Of a stretch of 64,000 nucleotides of DNA, positions 60,444 through 64,000 are shown piece after piece; within the stretch, counting starts at the first letter, position 1, and each line of letters starts with the position of its first letter. Made by a program: the position numbers and the translations under genes. The stretch lies in contig KN832885.1 of the NCBI GenBank assembly GCA_000827325.1, positions 806,001 to 870,000 on the forward strand. Direction: 5' to 3'. Source of the DNA: Oidiodendron maius Zn (lineage: Eukaryota > Ascomycota > Leotiomycetes > Myxotrichaceae). The notes under the pieces were generated by a model. The model searched no databases. It was not told where the DNA came from and worked only from the letters and a program-made list of their open reading frames with translations.

Positions 60444-61430
60444 CAGCTAATATCTTGCTTATATATATACCCTAAATATATTGGAAAGAGGTCAAAGGTT
60501 CATGATTTCTGTTTCTCTGCTGAAAATTATTTGGTTTTTAAGAAATCCGGAAAGCTCCTCGCTGATGAGGTCTGTCTGCCTGAAGACGCCAGCAGTGCTT
60601 TCATATACTGGTATCCAAGTGACTAGCCGAGAAAGGGAAAAAGGCTTTGATTTAAAAAGGCCCATAAGATGGCAAGGTACACGAGTGGCGTTTCCTGGTT
60701 CCTCATCTTGAAGACGAGTCGGACAAGGTAATAAGGCTATAGATATAGAACCGGTGACCCTCGATAGCTGTGCTCCCACCGTAATCTTCAATTTCGGTCC
60801 CAATAAATTTGTTAATGAACTCGCCGAATCTGTTCTCCGAATACAAACCCCGATATTAGCCGACGACCCATCCATGTTTACCACTGTCTTAGTAACCTCT
60901 ATGTACTCGTCATATGTCAATACGACAAGGATCAGTTGATGGAGACCTCCCACAAGTCGCGAGTGTCTCGCCTTGAAGGAAAGGGTGGTTGTCTTTGATT
61001 GTTATGAGACTTCCATTACTATATCTTTGCAACTTGATGTGGCTGCGAGAAGGATAATAGAAATACGGCGCTGTTCGCATTGTTATATAGCAGTGGCTTA
61101 GCACGTGATCAAAACGATGCAGAAAAGTAGGTGAAAACAACAGAATTGCTTAGCATTTATTTAAATAATCATTGTCGAATACATTAAAGAGTTCAATTAT
61201 CCGGAAGCCGTCAGTTCACTGATGTTCAGTAGAGAGTATTCTCCGTCTATGTTCAAATATATATCTAGCAGTGTATCATATCTTTTCACACAATTATCCG
61301 CGATATCTTGAGACTACTAATGTAATTCGTTCCAATATTCTGTATCTACAGATATCTCAATTGCTATACCACCAGATTGACGTATAGCAGAGCATAAATT
61401 CCATAGTATTTACAAGGGCCGCTGTTAAGG
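60444..61430. other. Intergenic, nothing recognised
   Basis: A 153-codon minus-strand frame (60492-60953) has no family resemblance and is probably not coding. Both flanking genes end here. Confidence 0.4.
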
Positions 61431-63300
61431 TTACGTGAATTGCATACCAAGGTCAATATACCAAAATCCCGCGGGTGCAGTTGCCGGGGCCGTAAACGTA
61501 GTAATTGCAGCATTATTCGCAATTTGCTGACCATCAGGAGATGTGAGTCTAATTCCAATGGGCAGATTTATAGGGCCGTCCCCTTGTGGAAGCACAAATG
61601 CACCGAATCGCTCCTGTGGTCTACTAGTGGTATAGTCTTGGTTACGCACCAGCGCAATCCACTGGGTAGATCCGGCGCTCAAAATCTCCACGTTAACAAC
61701 CGATCCGACACCATTAATGTTGACTGGGCTGAGGGAGAAGTAATATGGACCTGCACCCTCTTGGAGCCAGATATAAGCATTTCCAGGTTTTGGGCAAGGG
61801 ACCCGCTTATATTTGATAGGAATGACACCTTGATTTAAGCTCCCGTTACCCTGTAGCCGACCCATTGCTATATCTGACAGGTCCATGTGGTGGCTTCCTG
61901 CAGGCAGTGGACAACCGTATGTGAAATTTATTTCCCCACAGTGATCGGCACCAGAGCCGCCTTAAAGGTGTCAGCGAATGCAACCTGTCACGAGATTTAC
62001 CACTGAGAGAAATCGTTTGCCGTAAAGGGAGCAAGGAGGAACTCACAGCACCATTTCGGATTAGCGTCACAGGGGCAGCTGTCTACGGTCTCGAGAACAA
62101 TCGGAGGCGTATACCCCGGATCACCGGGGGCATAATCCGACCCATTTGGATACGTTTGTGCAAGTTCAAAGCATTCGCCACAAGCCAGGTAGTTGTCAGG
62201 ATTCCCTTCGCTGGCCAGAGATGGCCAAAACTGCGAGACAAGTATGAGAAAGCGAATGGATAATTCATAAGCTTAGAATTATTGCGTACCTGTGTAAAGT
62301 AGTCACCATTTGGGGCAGCGAAATTTCCCCTCAGCGTGACATTTGCTGGATCCTGACAAAGAAGCGGATAGGCCGTGCAGAATGCCGTGCAGGTATCTCC
62401 CAGCATTGGGTCTGTCCAGCTGGCGGTTGTGCTTCCTTTCGTGCACAGGCTATAAAGACCAAAGCCACAGGCCCCAGCGCTACTAAGTCCATAATGGGTG
62501 GACCGCTGTTTTAAAGTAAGCATAAATATTCTTCAAGTAACGGCTACTACTGACACTATAATGCCAAGCTTCATTTGTTCCTACGGTAAATTGTTCACCC
62601 CCTATTGGATTGTCAGAAATTCGACTGAATCTATAATTGTAAGAAGGGAAAGAAGCAGGTTATGTACAGGAAAAGGGAAGAATAGGAAAAATTACAAACT
62701 TACACATCGTTCCAGACTTGCACATCGACGAATCCGGGCTACCACAACCCCCACTGCAAGGACTGGTGCATGATTCGGACTCGTTGTTGGAGAGGCAATA
62801 GTACGGGCAACAGACATTGTCAACAAGGGCCCAGTCACCGCATGAGCTAGCATTAACTGCCGGATACGGAACCTGAGTTGCTGTTGAACCTTCGTTGATC
62901 GACGTCGTAGTCGTATAAACAGAAGGCCCAACAGCAGTACTTCCTTTTGAAGCAGAAGAGGAAGATCCCGATGTGCTTGTTACACTAGTGGATGCTCCCG
63001 TTACCTGAAAATAGTGAGACTATGCTATACTCTGTGTTGGAATTCTCGCTCTCTTACGGACGCATTCGGAATACACTGGTAGTAGTACGAATTAACTTCC
63101 ACACATGTATTTCCGGTCTGGCAACAAGTCGCTCCGGAATAATTGATCCCGTTACACTGACCCCTGGAGAGAGAGTTTCAGAATAGTATTGTACCAGAAC
63201 ATCATCACAGAGCTTACCATACGGCTACACAGGTAGACTGTGCCAGTGCCAATTGGCCATAAAAACCTAAAATTCCTACGCCAAGAATCAGGGCGGTCAT
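61431..63300 (-). CDS. Swollenin/expansin-like protein with N-terminal CBM1
   Basis: The protein begins at an ATG at 63300 with a signal peptide ([18 protein letters not shown]). Exons 63300-63218, 63163-63058 and 63004-about 62702 give a fungal cellulose-binding module ([15 protein letters not shown], then YYYQCIPN), a Ser/Thr linker and a Cys-rich stretch. A second group of exons (about 62508-62290, 62230-62047, 61960-61431) gives the expansin double-psi barrel ([33 protein letters not shown]) and a CBM63-like C-terminal domain. This order matches Trichoderma swollenin, which loosens cellulose without cutting it. The join between the two groups near 62510-62700 is not resolved; a small exon may be missing or the start of exon 4 may be misplaced. 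Confidence 0.85.
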
Positions 63301-64000
63301 TTTGTATATAGATCTGATGATATAAATGAAAAATATATTTAACGGGGGTGATCGTTCCCATATCCGACGGCAAAGGGTGCGAAAGAGCTCGATAATATAG
63401 GCTTTGACTCCTTCGCTCTACTGCTTAATAGCCGGATTCGGGCCTGCGAAGCACTTCCCCATGTGGAGATTACGTCCATTCTATTGCAGAAATAGGTATA
63501 CCACGAGGTGTATTATTCGGAAACCGGACGTAGCTTCCGACTTTCGAGGTGGAAGAAATAAACCCAGGTGTAACCCCGCATTGAGCCAGGGCAACAGCCT
63601 AAATGACCATTTCTGTGGTTATATAGATTGAAGAGGAAAACTAGGCCAGTAGTCCCTATAGAAGCCTAGTATGGTAACTACGTAGGCTGTTATCGATATA
63701 GAGCAGCAATATTAATATATTGCGGATGCTAGGGAGGACGGATGGATATTCTTCCGCGTCCGTCCGAAGTTCACAAGCTGGATGGACCTTGCGCATGGCT
63801 GCCGTCTTTCAGCACGTGAGTGGTGTCTGTCCCGAACGCAGAGCTGTCTAATTTGTCTAACATTGCATCTGCTATCCTGCTGCCTGGTAACCCGCTCTGT
63901 GAAATTAGTAGTATTTCATTGCTGCGACACACTCCTAGAACCTTAATTCCAACCACATATAACACTGGCAATAAACCATTTCGCAGAAACGCCGAGACAT
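63301..64000. other. Intergenic, promoter side of the swollenin gene
   Basis: There are short frames only on both strands (63404-63631, 63771-63971). Nothing is recognised up to the window edge. Confidence 0.4.

Noticed and set aside
60492-60953. A 153-codon minus-strand gene
   Set aside because: No family resemblance or splice context, and composition like the surrounding non-coding DNA.

Overview
This is nuclear DNA of a filamentous ascomycete (Pezizomycotina). The evidence is the short 45-70 bp GT-AG introns and the family set: an A-T-TE NRPS-like enzyme, HET proteins, NACHT-ankyrin and Clr5 proteins, ULD/SANT proteins, a CBM1 swollenin and KatG. The class is uncertain; Leotiomycetes is only a guess. 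Many genes are split, so the CDS spans below are genomic spans and the exons I could join are given in the evidence. Several apparent long-ORF starts are TTG or GTG codons; I moved those starts to the first usable ATG.

Region 1 (about 1.5-14.7 kb) looks like a small secondary-metabolite cluster. It holds an A-T-TE NRPS-like synthetase of the aryl-pyruvate (quinone/furanone) type, a divergently transcribed five-exon O-methyltransferase sharing its promoter, a hidden and possibly decaying cupin gene, a 2-oxoglutarate/Fe(II) oxygenase, a divergently transcribed eight-exon DHA-type MFS transporter, and a flavin disulfide oxidoreductase. A plausible reading is dimerisation of an aryl pyruvate, O-methylation, oxidation and export; the product is unknown.

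Region 2 (about 15.4-46.4 kb) is rich in genes of fungal self/non-self and NLR-like type. It contains an AAA+ ATPase of the DUF7025 type with an 11-nt micro-exon, divergent from a DUF7708/STAND-like protein. Next come an eight-exon NO VEIN-like protein (HSP90-type ATPase plus DUF3883), a HET protein, and a protein with an N-terminal regulatory helical domain, a ULD-like domain, a zinc knuckle and a SANT-like domain. Then follow a very small basic protein, a Clr5-ankyrin protein, and a NACHT protein ending in nine nearly identical ankyrin repeats. A complete-looking tRNA-derived SINE with target-site duplications lies just behind that gene. A second HET gene is a decayed pseudogene carrying inserted DNA with an inverted repeat, telomere-like TTAGGG words and a G12 run.

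Region 3 (about 47.4-63.3 kb) returns to general functions: a small GPI-anchored wall protein, a catalase-peroxidase with a possible peroxisomal C-terminus (-ARL), a pogo/Fot1-type transposase remnant, a phosphate/glycerophosphodiester-type MFS permease, a nucleoside-phosphorylase-domain protein of the kind found in fungal NLRs but without a NACHT, and a swollenin-like expansin with an N-terminal cellulose-binding module. The remaining DNA is AT-rich intergenic sequence in which I recognise little.
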